DNA of 10,107 nucleotides from contig JAGWPQ010000324.1 in the NCBI GenBank assembly GCA_028877045.1, forward strand, positions 1 through 10,107, given 5' to 3'. A model generated the notes under the pieces. It did no database searches, was not told where the DNA came from, and saw only the letters and a program-made list of their open reading frames with translations. The translations under genes were made by a program, and so were the position numbers. Below are positions 1-6,066 of the stretch, one piece after another (the first letter of the stretch is position 1; each line of letters starts with the position of its first letter). This stretch comes from Bacteroidota bacterium. GTDB taxonomy: Bacteria; Bacteroidota; Bacteroidia; Chitinophagales; Chitinophagaceae.

Positions 1-180
1 GTGAGCGAAGGTGATTATCTTGTTTTTTATAATGCCGGTGCCTATGGTTTTGAAATGAGCAGTAATTTTAATTCGCGTTTTAAACCCGCCGAAGTTTTAG
101 TGAAAGATGGCAACATGCACCTGATAAGAAGAAGAGATAATTTTGATGATCTGTTAAAAAATCAGATTGAAGTTTTATAG
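1..180 (+). CDS. lysA: Diaminopimelate decarboxylase, C-terminal end (5' truncated by window)
   Basis: The first 180 bases are open in frame 1 and end in TAG, giving the last 59 residues of a protein. The segment reads GDYLVFYNAGAYGFEMSSNF, then NSRFKPAEVLV, and later LIRRRDNFDDLL. This is the end of the beta-barrel domain of PLP-dependent meso-diaminopimelate decarboxylase. The family's conserved GAYG..M.S.(F/Y)NSR.(R/K)PAEVLV block holds the active-site Tyr that contacts PLP and substrate, seen here as Y15 of the fragment. The enzyme makes L-lysine from meso-DAP in the cytoplasm. The N-terminal PLP barrel lies outside the window. No intrinsic terminator follows; the next gene starts 96 bases downstream. 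Other alanine-racemase-fold decarboxylases are less likely because the NSRFKPAEVLV block fits LysA best. Confidence 0.88.
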   Translation: MSEGDYLVFYNAGAYGFEMSSNFNSRFKPAEVLVKDGNMHLIRRRDNFDDLLKNQIEVL

Positions 181-185
181 TTAAA

Positions 186-228
186 TTGTTGCATAAAGTA
201 CAAGGCGTTGAAGTGTGCGACGCAACAA
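186..228 (+). repeat. Intergenic repeat, copy 1 (core 207-227)
   Basis: The spacer between lysA and the aldehyde dehydrogenase gene holds a 21-nt core at 207-227 that contains TGAAGTGTGCGACGC (209-223). This 15-mer recurs exactly at 8836-8850, and an 18/21 relative lies on the minus strand at 4430-4450. The core can fold as GCGTTG-AAGTGTG-CGACGC (205-223, one T.G wobble). It is also bracketed by the inverted pair TTGTTGC (186-192) and GCAACAA (222-228). No T-tract follows, so it is not a standard terminator. It is most simply a member of a dispersed intergenic repeat family. Confidence 0.5.
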
Positions 229-276
229 CAGCTAAATTGAAAAACAAAAGTTGGTTACAAAAATAAAACTAACACG

Positions 277-1755
277 ATGGCTAAGTCAACAAAAAATAAT
301 ACGCTGAAATTAAAGTTCGATACGCTGAAATATGCGCCGGCACCGGAAAGCAAGAGCAGCGCAAAAATCAATGCACAATACGATCTGTTCATCAACGGCA
401 AATTTGAAAAGCCGCTGAGCAAAAAATATTTCGACACTATTAATCCCGCTACCGAAGAAAAATTGTCAAGTGTTGCAGAAGCAAATACTGCTGATGTTGA
501 TAAAGCCGTGAAAGCTGCACGCAATGCGTATAATAATGTGTGGAGTAAAATGCCTGCGAAAGAAAGAGGAAAATATATTTTCAGAATTGCAAGAATGATC
601 CAGGAACGTGCCAGAGAATTTTCGGTGATTGAAACTTTGGATGGCGGAAAACCGATTCGCGAAAGCAGAGATATTGATATTCCATTGGCAGCAAATCATT
701 TTTTTTATTATGCAGGATGGGCCGATAAATTAGCATATGCTTTTCCAAATCGTCAGCCAAAATCGTTGGGTGTTGCCGGACAAATTATTCCATGGAATTT
801 TCCTTTGTTAATGGCTGCATGGAAAATTGCACCGGCATTGGCAACAGGAAATACGGTTGTATTAAAACCCGCAGAAACCACACCACTAACGGCTTTGAAG
901 CTTGCCGAGATAATTCAGGAAAGCGATCTGCCACCCGGTGTTGTAAATATTATTACCGGTGCCGGAGCAACAGGAGCTGCGATCGTTAATCATTCGGATA
1001 TAAATAAAATTGCATTCACCGGATCGACAGAAGTTGGGAAAATTATTCAGCGTGCAGTTGCCGGAACCAATAAAAAAATAACATTGGAATTAGGCGGCAA
1101 AGCTGCCAATATTATTTTCGAAGACGCAGCGATCGATGCGGCTGTTGAAGGAATTATCAACGGCATTTATTTTAATCAGGGTCATGTTTGTTGCGCAGGT
1201 TCAAGATTATTTGTGCAGGAATCTGTTTATAAAATTGTGATGCAAAAATTGAAAGACAGAATTGCTACTTTGATTGTTGGTGATCCAATGGACAAGAATA
1301 CCGATGTGGGTGCCATCAATTCGAAACAACAATTAGAAACTATTCATAAATACATCAACATCGGAAAAAAAGAAGGCTTGGATATTTTTGAAAGCAGTTG
1401 TGTGTTACCTGAAAAAGGTTTCTTCTGCAAGCCAACTTTATTTACCAATGTGGCGCAATCAAGTCGCATTGCACAGGAAGAAATTTTTGGTCCGGTATTA
1501 GCCATTCAAACTTTCCGTACCGATGATGAAGTAATTGAAAAAGCAAATAACACAGCTTATGGTTTAAGCGCAGGAGTGTGGACTGACAAGGGTTCTAAGG
1601 TTTTTAACTTAACATCAAAATTACGTGCCGGTGTTATTTGGGCAAACACTTATAATAAATTCGATCCAACATCACCGTTCGGTGGATACAAAGAAAGTGG
1701 CTTTGGAAGAGAAGGTGGATTGCATGGATTAAGTGCATATTTAAATGTTCAATAA
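277..1755 (+). CDS. Aldehyde dehydrogenase, catalytic subunit/half of a split ALDH16-like pair
   Basis: This 492-aa protein is a full-length NAD(P)-dependent aldehyde dehydrogenase, oxidising an aldehyde to its carboxylate in the cytoplasm. The family landmarks are in order: IIPWNFP (N174), KPAETTP (K197), FTGSTEVGK (247-255), LELGGK (E271), GHVCCAGSR with catalytic C305, EEIFGPV (E402) and FGGYKESGFGREGG near the end. About 35 residues precede the usual start and carry FDTLKYAPAPES, which resembles the (S)LEYGPxPES N-terminus of ALDH16. The normally conserved Gln/Glu two residues before the catalytic Cys is His (H303). The next gene encodes an ALDH-like protein lacking the catalytic half, 13 bases after this stop, so the two probably work together. 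The ATG at 277 keeps the ALDH16-like N-terminus. I see no clear TAnnTTTG promoter upstream. The substrate cannot be read from the sequence. Confidence 0.93.
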   Translation: MAKSTKNNTLKLKFDTLKYAPAPESKSSAKINAQYDLFINGKFEKPLSKKYFDTINPATEEKLSSVAEANTADVDKAVKAARNAYNNVWSKMPAKERGKYIFRIARMIQERAREFSVIETLDGGKPIRESRDIDIPLAANHFFYYAGWADKLAYAFPNRQPKSLGVAGQIIPWNFPLLMAAWKIAPALATGNTVVLKPAETTPLTALKLAEIIQESDLPPGVVNIITGAGATGAAIVNHSDINKIAFTGSTEVGKIIQRAVAGTNKKITLELGGKAANIIFEDAAIDAAVEGIINGIYFNQGHVCCAGSRLFVQESVYKIVMQKLKDRIATLIVGDPMDKNTDVGAINSKQQLETIHKYINIGKKEGLDIFESSCVLPEKGFFCKPTLFTNVAQSSRIAQEEIFGPVLAIQTFRTDDEVIEKANNTAYGLSAGVWTDKGSKVFNLTSKLRAGVIWANTYNKFDPTSPFGGYKESGFGREGGLHGLSAYLNVQ

Positions 1756-1768
1756 AAAAATAAAGAAC

Positions 1769-2662
1769 ATGGCAACAAAAAGATTAGAGGTTTTAAAAAC
1801 ATATAAAATTTATATCGGCGGACAGTTTCCAAGAACTGAAAGCGGCAGATATTATGTTGCAACAAATAAGAAGCAACAGGCATTAGCCAATGTTTGTTTG
1901 AGTTCGCGTAAAGATGTTCGCGATGCCATTGTTGCGGCACGTGCTGCATGCGGCGGATGGAGTGGCAGAGCAGCTTTTAACCGTGCACAAATTTTATATC
2001 GCATTGCCGAAATGCTGGAAGGAAGGAGAGCGCAATTTGTTGATGAATTGATTAAACAAGATGCATCTGCAAAAGATGCAGAACAAGAAATTAATCTTTC
2101 CATCGATCGATTGATTTATTACGCAGGCTGGTGCGATAAGTATCAACAGGTATTTGGTTCAGTTAATCCTGTTGCATCATCACACTTTAATTTTTCTGTT
2201 CCCGAGCCAACAGGAGTTGTAACGATTGTTGCGCCGCAAAACAGTTCATTGTTGGGATTAGTTTCCGTGATTGCACCGATCATCGCCGGCGGAAACACTT
2301 GCGTAGTGCTGGCTTCAGAGGATAAGCCATTATGTTCTGTAACTTTTGCCGAAGTAATTAATTCATCTGATGTTCCAGGTGGCGTAGTAAATATTTTAAC
2401 CGGCAAACCATCCGAGTTGGTAAAATATTTTGCCGAACACATGGATGTGAATGCGATTGTTTATTGTGAGAATGATGCAGCAACAAAAAAATTAATTCAG
2501 GAAAAAGCATCATTAAATGTGAAGAGAGTATTGTTTTACGATTCGATAAACTGGAAGAATGATGCCGAAGCACAATCGCCTTATTTTATTATGGATGCAC
2601 AGGAAATTAAAACAACATGGCATCCGATCGAAACGGTTGGTTCGGCAAAAGCAGGTTATTAG
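1769..2662 (+). CDS. ALDH-like protein without catalytic domain (ALDH16 C-terminal-domain homologue)
   Basis: This 297-aa protein resembles only the first, NAD-binding part of an aldehyde dehydrogenase. It opens with YKIYIGGQFPRTESGR, then KDVRDAIVAARAACGGWSGR, RLIYYAGWCDKY and EPTGVVTIVAPQNSSLLGL, the last parallel to PWNFP of the catalytic gene. The cofactor lysine is absent (VVLASEDKP in place of VLKPAETTP), the GSTxxG loop is gone (IVYCENDAA), and the Cys-containing catalytic domain is missing. The end, TTWHPIETVG, resembles the tail of the ALDH16 C-terminal domain. It is therefore probably a non-catalytic, structural or oligomerisation partner of the gene upstream. The start is taken at ATG 1769, 13 bases after the upstream stop. 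An in-frame ATG at 1745 would add eight Lys/Asn-rich residues and overlap the upstream gene, which is less likely. It is not a frameshifted remnant: the reading frame is clean and the domain is complete by ALDH16 standards. Confidence 0.85.
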   Translation: MATKRLEVLKTYKIYIGGQFPRTESGRYYVATNKKQQALANVCLSSRKDVRDAIVAARAACGGWSGRAAFNRAQILYRIAEMLEGRRAQFVDELIKQDASAKDAEQEINLSIDRLIYYAGWCDKYQQVFGSVNPVASSHFNFSVPEPTGVVTIVAPQNSSLLGLVSVIAPIIAGGNTCVVLASEDKPLCSVTFAEVINSSDVPGGVVNILTGKPSELVKYFAEHMDVNAIVYCENDAATKKLIQEKASLNVKRVLFYDSINWKNDAEAQSPYFIMDAQEIKTTWHPIETVGSAKAGY

Positions 2663-2695
2663 AAATTAAAAATTGATAATTAAGAATTAATAATT
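2663..2695 (+). repeat. AT-rich leader of repeated AATTAA-like units
   Basis: The 33 bases between the pseudo-ALDH stop and the SPOR gene consist almost wholly of AATTAA/AATTGA/AATTAAG variants (30 of 33 bases are A or T). An in-frame TAA at 2681-2683 limits how far the next gene can extend upstream. It may be a low-complexity dispersed repeat, or simply an A/T-rich translation leader of the kind Bacteroidota use in place of a Shine-Dalgarno sequence. Confidence 0.35.
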
Positions 2696-3124
2696 GTGAG
2701 AAGAACTGTTTTTATAATCAGCATTTTATTTTTTGCAAAGATTTCTTTTGCAAACGATACCATCATTGTTCATAAAGATGCAAGGTTGGATCTGCTTACG
2801 CAAAAGCAGATTCAAATGAACAAGCTTGCCTCAATGTTAACAAGCAGTGGGCTGTACAAAGGTTTTCGTGTGCAGATCATCAGCACCAGCAACCGCGATG
2901 AAGCATTTAAAATGAAAGCTGATGTGCTGACTAAATTTCCTGATCAAAAATCTTATATCATTTTTCAGGCACCTAATTATAAGATCAGGATTGGAAATTT
3001 TTTAAAGCGAGAAGATGCCGAGAATTATCGTAAACAAATAACCAATTCATTTCCGCAGGAAATTTATGTTGTGGAAGATGCGATTGAATATACACCGAAG
3101 GGCAACGAAGAAATTAGTCAATAG
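2696..3124 (+). CDS. Exported SPOR-domain protein
   Basis: This 142-aa protein begins with a signal peptide: positively charged MRR, a hydrophobic stretch (VFIISILFFAKI) and a likely signal peptidase I site after SFA (residues 17-19). From about residue 57 to 127 it has a SPOR domain pattern: YKGFRVQIISTSNRDEAFK, then YIIFQAPNYKIRIGNFLKRE, then a helix with DAENYRKQI and a final strand IYVVEDAIEY. SPOR domains bind peptidoglycan glycan strands stripped of stem peptides, so a periplasmic, cell-wall-associated role is likely. The start is GTG at 2696; an in-frame TAA lies just upstream and the next ATG (residue 41) would remove the signal peptide. The short gap to the preceding gene allows co-transcription, but nothing shows a functional link. 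It has no catalytic domain. Confidence 0.83.
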   Translation: MRRTVFIISILFFAKISFANDTIIVHKDARLDLLTQKQIQMNKLASMLTSSGLYKGFRVQIISTSNRDEAFKMKADVLTKFPDQKSYIIFQAPNYKIRIGNFLKREDAENYRKQITNSFPQEIYVVEDAIEYTPKGNEEISQ

Positions 3125-3130
3125 ATAATA

Positions 3131-3196
3131 GGTCATAGTTCATGGATCATAGTAAAGAACATTATTTTGGCTTACCATGAACTATCAGCTATGACC
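3131..3196 (+). repeat. Inverted repeat / hairpin built from TCATAGT-like units
   Basis: GGTCATAGTTCATGG (3131-3145) pairs with the right arm at 3175-3196. ATAGTTCATGG pairs perfectly with CCATGAACTAT (3175-3185), and GGTC pairs with GACC (3193-3196) around a 7-nt bulge, CAGCTAT. The 29-nt loop repeats the TCATAGT unit once more (3148-3154). It fills most of the spacer before the M20 gene, ending 17 bases before its ATG. With no T-tract it is not a canonical terminator; it looks like a degenerate mobile or palindromic intergenic repeat. Confidence 0.6.
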
Positions 3197-3213
3197 AATG
3201 AACAAAAAACATT

Positions 3214-4392
3214 ATGCTGCATAAAATAAAAACATTAGCAAAGCAATACGCCAACGAATTCATCGAAGTGCGTCATCACCTGCATGCACATCCTGAATTA
3301 AGTTATCAGGAATTCGAAACATCCAAATTCATTCAATCAAAATTGAAAGAATTTGGAATTGATTTTGAGATAAAAGCAACAACCGGTGTAGTGGCCATCA
3401 TCAAAGGAAAAAATCCCGAAAGCCGAATCATTGCTTTGCGTGCCGATATGGATGCACTGCCAATTCAGGAAGAAAATAATGTTGCATATAAATCTCAAAG
3501 CAATGGTGTGATGCATGCCTGCGGTCACGATGTACACAGCAGCATTTTACTCGGCGCATCAAAAATTTTAAACGAAATAAAAAACGATTTCGAAGGAACA
3601 TTAAAATTAATTTTCCAACCCGGTGAAGAAAAAAATCCGGGTGGTGCAAGTTTGATGATCAAAGAAGGTGTGCTCTCAAACCCAGCACCACAAGGTATTC
3701 TGGCGTTGCACGTGCATCCCGAATTACCCATTGGGAAATTAAGTTTCCGTAAAGGAAGAGTGATGGCAAGTGCCGATGAAATTTATATTACCATCAAAGG
3801 CAAAGGCGGACATGCAGCGGCACCACATCTTACAACCGATACTATTTTAATTGCATCGCATTTGGTTGTTGCATTGCAACAAATTATTTCTCGAAACAGA
3901 AATCCATTATCGCCATCGGTGTTAACCATTTCATCTTTTCGGGGCGGGCATACCACCAATGTTATTCCAAGCGAAGTAAAATTAATGGGAACATTTCGTG
4001 CCATGGATGAACAATGGCGTTACAAAGCACATGAGCTAATTAAAAAAGTTTCAACCGAATTAGTGCATTCCATGGGCGGCGAGATCGATCTGTTAATCGA
4101 TGTTGGTTATCCAACAGTCGATAACGATAATTCATTAACCGATGCCGCATGGAAATTAGCTGATGATTTCATGGGCAAAGAAAATATTCTAGAAACCGAA
4201 ATGCGCATGGGTGCCGAAGATTTTGGTTATTACACCCAACAAATTCCCGGATGTTTTTATCGGCTCGGTGTTCGCAACGAAGCCAAAGGAATTATTCACG
4301 GCGTCCACACACCAAAATTTAATATTGATGAATCTGCTATTGAAATTGGTATAGGAATGATGTCTTGGTTGGGAGCGAATATTAAAATTTAA
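3214..4392 (+). CDS. M20 family metallo-amidohydrolase (N-acyl-amino acid / hippurate hydrolase type)
   Basis: This 392-aa protein has the usual length and layout of M20D amidohydrolases, which remove the acyl group from N-acyl amino acids or similar conjugates. Near the start is RHHLHAHPELSYQE. The metal site follows: RADMDALP, then HACGHD (C103, H105), FQPGEE (catalytic/metal pair E138-E139), HVHPELP (H166) and, at the C-terminal side, GVHTPKF (H365). The dimerisation (lid) domain is marked by GKGGHAAAPHLTTD (196-209) and GGHTTNVIP (244-252), which separates it from the second half of the catalytic domain with RMGAEDFGYY (331-340). All ligands of the two-metal centre of IAA-amino acid hydrolase and hippurate hydrolase are present, so it should be active. 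There is no signal peptide, so it is probably cytoplasmic. The exact substrate is unknown. The convergent neighbour's stop codon is 125 bases away. Confidence 0.93.
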   Translation: MLHKIKTLAKQYANEFIEVRHHLHAHPELSYQEFETSKFIQSKLKEFGIDFEIKATTGVVAIIKGKNPESRIIALRADMDALPIQEENNVAYKSQSNGVMHACGHDVHSSILLGASKILNEIKNDFEGTLKLIFQPGEEKNPGGASLMIKEGVLSNPAPQGILALHVHPELPIGKLSFRKGRVMASADEIYITIKGKGGHAAAPHLTTDTILIASHLVVALQQIISRNRNPLSPSVLTISSFRGGHTTNVIPSEVKLMGTFRAMDEQWRYKAHELIKKVSTELVHSMGGEIDLLIDVGYPTVDNDNSLTDAAWKLADDFMGKENILETEMRMGAEDFGYYTQQIPGCFYRLGVRNEAKGIIHGVHTPKFNIDESAIEIGIGMMSWLGANIKI

Positions 4393-4429
4393 TTTTTTGT
4401 AGCGGGCAACATATTTTCATGGGATCGCC

Positions 4430-4450
4430 TGTTGTGTCACTCACTTCAAC
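4430..4450 (-). repeat. Intergenic repeat, diverged copy on minus strand
   Basis: Read on the minus strand this 21-mer begins GTTGAAGTG, continues AGTGACA and ends CAACA. It matches the copy at 207-227 in 18 of 21 positions, with differences at positions 10, 12 and 16. As in copy 1, GTTG and CAAC at the ends can pair. It sits in the 125-bp spacer between the convergent M20 and thioesterase genes. Confidence 0.45.
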
Positions 4451-4498
4451 GTTCATATCAATATTGAACAAAATAAATAGTTTGTGCAAATCCCGTTT

Positions 4499-4516
4499 CA
4501 TCTGTGTCATCCGTGT
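4499..4516 (+). repeat. Two tandem 9-mers (CATCTGTGT / CATCCGTGT)
   Basis: CATCTGTGT (4499-4507) is followed directly by CATCCGTGT (4508-4516), differing at one base. On the minus strand the unit reads ACACRGATG and begins two bases after the thioesterase stop codon, and a weaker third unit may follow. No coding or terminator function is evident; it is a short tandem intergenic repeat. Confidence 0.4.
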
Positions 4517-4517
4517 G

Positions 4518-4952
4518 CTATCCTTTGTTTAATTTTTTTATTGCTTCTTCCGGCACACTCACTTTCTTTTTATTTTCATAATCAAAACAGATCATTCCTG
4601 TTTTAGCCTTGCCTGCCAGCAAATATTTTCCATCAACTGCTACTTCCAATTTGTAAAAAATATCAAAGCCTAATTTATCAAAATCATTGGCAGCAACCGA
4701 AATTTTTACAACATCGCTATAATTCAATTCCCTTTTATATTCAACCGCAGCATCGGTCATAATTAAACCGGCTCCCGCAAATTCTAATTCAGTAAACCCA
4801 TGATGTTTTAAAAATTGCTGACGTGCTTCATGTATCAATGATAAAAAAGAATCGTTACCAACATGACCGCCATAATTAATATCCGTAATTCGGATAGAAA
4901 TAGAAGTAGAGAATGAAAAATTTTCCGGTAAGTTTATTTTAATGCGTTCCAT
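4518..4952 (-). CDS. Hotdog-fold acyl-CoA thioesterase (4HBT superfamily)
   Basis: This 144-aa protein has the length of a single hotdog domain. The motif RITDINYGGHVGND (21-34) followed by a helix FLSLIHEARQQFL is the start of the 4HBT fold. Strands and AAVEYKRELNYSDVVKISV (68-86) and KTGMICFDYENKKKVSVPEE (117-136) complete it. Such enzymes hydrolyse acyl-CoA thioesters as oligomers in the cytoplasm. At the position of the second Asp of the usual DxD motif, the catalytic Asp of classic 4-hydroxybenzoyl-CoA thioesterase, this protein has Asn (N26). The DINYGGHxGN form is, from memory, typical of a subfamily and not a loss. The gene is last in the minus-strand unit and overlaps the end of rdgB by 14 bases, implying translational coupling. 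The natural substrate cannot be told. Confidence 0.85.
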   Translation of the reverse strand: MERIKINLPENFSFSTSISIRITDINYGGHVGNDSFLSLIHEARQQFLKHHGFTELEFAGAGLIMTDAAVEYKRELNYSDVVKISVAANDFDKLGFDIFYKLEVAVDGKYLLAGKAKTGMICFDYENKKKVSVPEEAIKKLNKG

Positions 4953-5529
4953 GATCTTTTAAAAATTGAATAAGTTTATCTGTCGCTTTTCTTCGGTGAC
5001 TAAAAATAGTTTTTTCATCCATCTCCATCTCGGCAAAAGTTTTATTACTTCCATTCGGAATAAAAACAGGATCATATCCAAAACCATTATTTCCTTTTTG
5101 ATCAGCAATTATTTTGCCTTCACAAATTCCTTCAAAGAAATATTCTTTATCGTCCAGAACTAAAGAGATCACTGTTCTGAAACGTGCATTGCGATTGGCT
5201 TTTACAGCAAGATTTCTTAATAATTTATCAATATTATCTTGAAAATTTTTTCCTTCGCCGGCATAGCGTGCACTCTTAACACCTGGCTCGCCATTCAATA
5301 CATCCACTTCTAATCCGGTGTCTTCACTGAAACAATTTTGGTTTGTCAGTTTGTGAATGACAGAAGATTTTTCAGAAGCATTTTTTTCTAAACTATCATG
5401 TGGTTCGGGAATATCAATATCAATGCCTGCTTCCTTTAAAGTGATAATATTAAACGCATCACCGATCACTTTTTTTATTTCATCAACCTTGTGTTGATTG
5501 TTGGTTGCAAAGATTAAAGTTGATTTCAT
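4939..5529 (-). CDS. rdgB: Non-canonical purine NTP pyrophosphatase (ITPase, RdgB/HAM1)
   Basis: This 196-aa protein is a full-length member of the HAM1/RdgB family. It hydrolyses dITP, ITP and XTP to the monophosphate and pyrophosphate, keeping deaminated purines out of DNA and RNA. Visible landmarks are the N-terminal nucleotide loop FATNNQHKVDEI (7-18, with K14), the acid loop PEPHDSLEKNA (E42), the general-base motif SEDTGLEVD (D70), GEPGVKSARYAGE (80-92), NNGFGYDPVF (147-156) and the base-recognition SHRRKA (177-182). All expected catalytic residues are present. Its start overlaps the GNAT stop as ATGA (5526-5529), and its own end overlaps the thioesterase start, so expression of the three is probably coupled. 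The ATG at 5529 is well placed, three residues before the conserved LIFATNN strand. Confidence 0.95.
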   Translation of the reverse strand: MKSTLIFATNNQHKVDEIKKVIGDAFNIITLKEAGIDIDIPEPHDSLEKNASEKSSVIHKLTNQNCFSEDTGLEVDVLNGEPGVKSARYAGEGKNFQDNIDKLLRNLAVKANRNARFRTVISLVLDDKEYFFEGICEGKIIADQKGNNGFGYDPVFIPNGSNKTFAEMEMDEKTIFSHRRKATDKLIQFLKDHGTH

Positions 5530-6059
5530 TTTTCTATTTTATACAAAACATGTGTTTTTAAATAATGACCATTTGCAAGTAACGGATGTTCGAATGTTCC
5601 CACTTTTTTCATACCAATTTTCTGCATCACATTTTCAGAAGGTTTGTTGCGAATGGAAGTAAAAGAATAAATTTCCTTCAGCCCAATCTTATCAAAGCCA
5701 TACTGCATAGATGCTTTCGCAGCTTCAGTTGCAAAACCAAAATTCCAATCATTGAAATTTAATCGCCATCCTATTTCAATGCAAGGCGTAAAAAAGCTTT
5801 CAAATTTCGGATGTGAAAAGCCTGTGTAACCAATAAAATTTTTATTGTCTTTTCTTTCAACTGCAAATAATCCGTAATCAAAATCAGCAAAATGTTTTTT
5901 TATTTTTTCCAACATTTGCAAAGTTTCATCTTCGTTTAAAATGGATGGAAAGTATTGCATCACATTTTTATTCAAATTCATTTCAATAAAAACTGCGGTA
6001 TCAGATTCTTTCCAATCTCTTAAGATCAATCTTTCTGTTTCAAAATAAATTTGTGCCAT
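5526..6059 (-). CDS. GNAT family N-acetyltransferase, RimJ/RimL type
   Basis: This 177-aa protein is a single GNAT domain. It begins with ETERLILRDWKESD (7-20), the first strand-helix of RimJ/RimL-like acetyltransferases. Motif A follows: EIGWRLNFNDWNFGFATEAA (95-114), in which WNFGFA forms the acetyl-CoA pyrophosphate loop. Motif B follows with FTSIRNKPSENVMQKIGM (133-150), where N138 and N143 sit in the usual positions. The reaction is acetyl transfer from acetyl-CoA to an amine. In this family the amine may be the N-terminus of a ribosomal protein, but many members act on small molecules or antibiotics, so the substrate is unknown. It starts 7 bases after the upstream 171-aa gene and shares an ATGA overlap with rdgB. 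Confidence 0.88.
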   Translation of the reverse strand: MAQIYFETERLILRDWKESDTAVFIEMNLNKNVMQYFPSILNEDETLQMLEKIKKHFADFDYGLFAVERKDNKNFIGYTGFSHPKFESFFTPCIEIGWRLNFNDWNFGFATEAAKASMQYGFDKIGLKEIYSFTSIRNKPSENVMQKIGMKKVGTFEHPLLANGHYLKTHVLYKIEK

Positions 6060-6066
6060 GTTGAAT

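Noticed and set aside
204..228. Intrinsic terminator for lysA
   Set aside because: A hairpin is possible but is followed by AACAACAG and not a T-tract. The shared 15-mer elsewhere points to a repeat instead.
255..699. Antisense open frames (255-524 and 466-699, minus) inside the first ALDH gene
   Set aside because: They lie opposite a strongly conserved enzyme, have no family features and no promoter or leader, and are explained as frame shadows of the + strand gene.
1745..1768. Longer start for the second ALDH-like gene (ATG 1745) or a frameshifted fusion with the first
   Set aside because: The upstream gene ends normally (GLSAYLNVQ) after a canonical ALDH C-terminus, and the extra eight residues are Lys/Asn-rich from the A-rich spacer. 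ATG 1769 gives the usual start, so these are two real genes and not one broken gene.
3163..3169. TATTTTG as a promoter for the M20 gene
   Set aside because: It lacks one base of TAnnTTTG, has no -33 partner at the right distance and lies in the loop of the inverted repeat. It is too weak to call in AT-rich DNA.
3131..3196. CRISPR or true direct-repeat array
   Set aside because: Only a few degenerate heptamers arranged as an inverted repeat, with no regular spacers.
4393..4517. Intrinsic terminator between the convergent M20 and thioesterase genes
   Set aside because: GTTCATAT/ATATTGAAC (4451-4469) gives only a short, bulged stem with too small a loop and no T-tract. Only repeats are convincing here.
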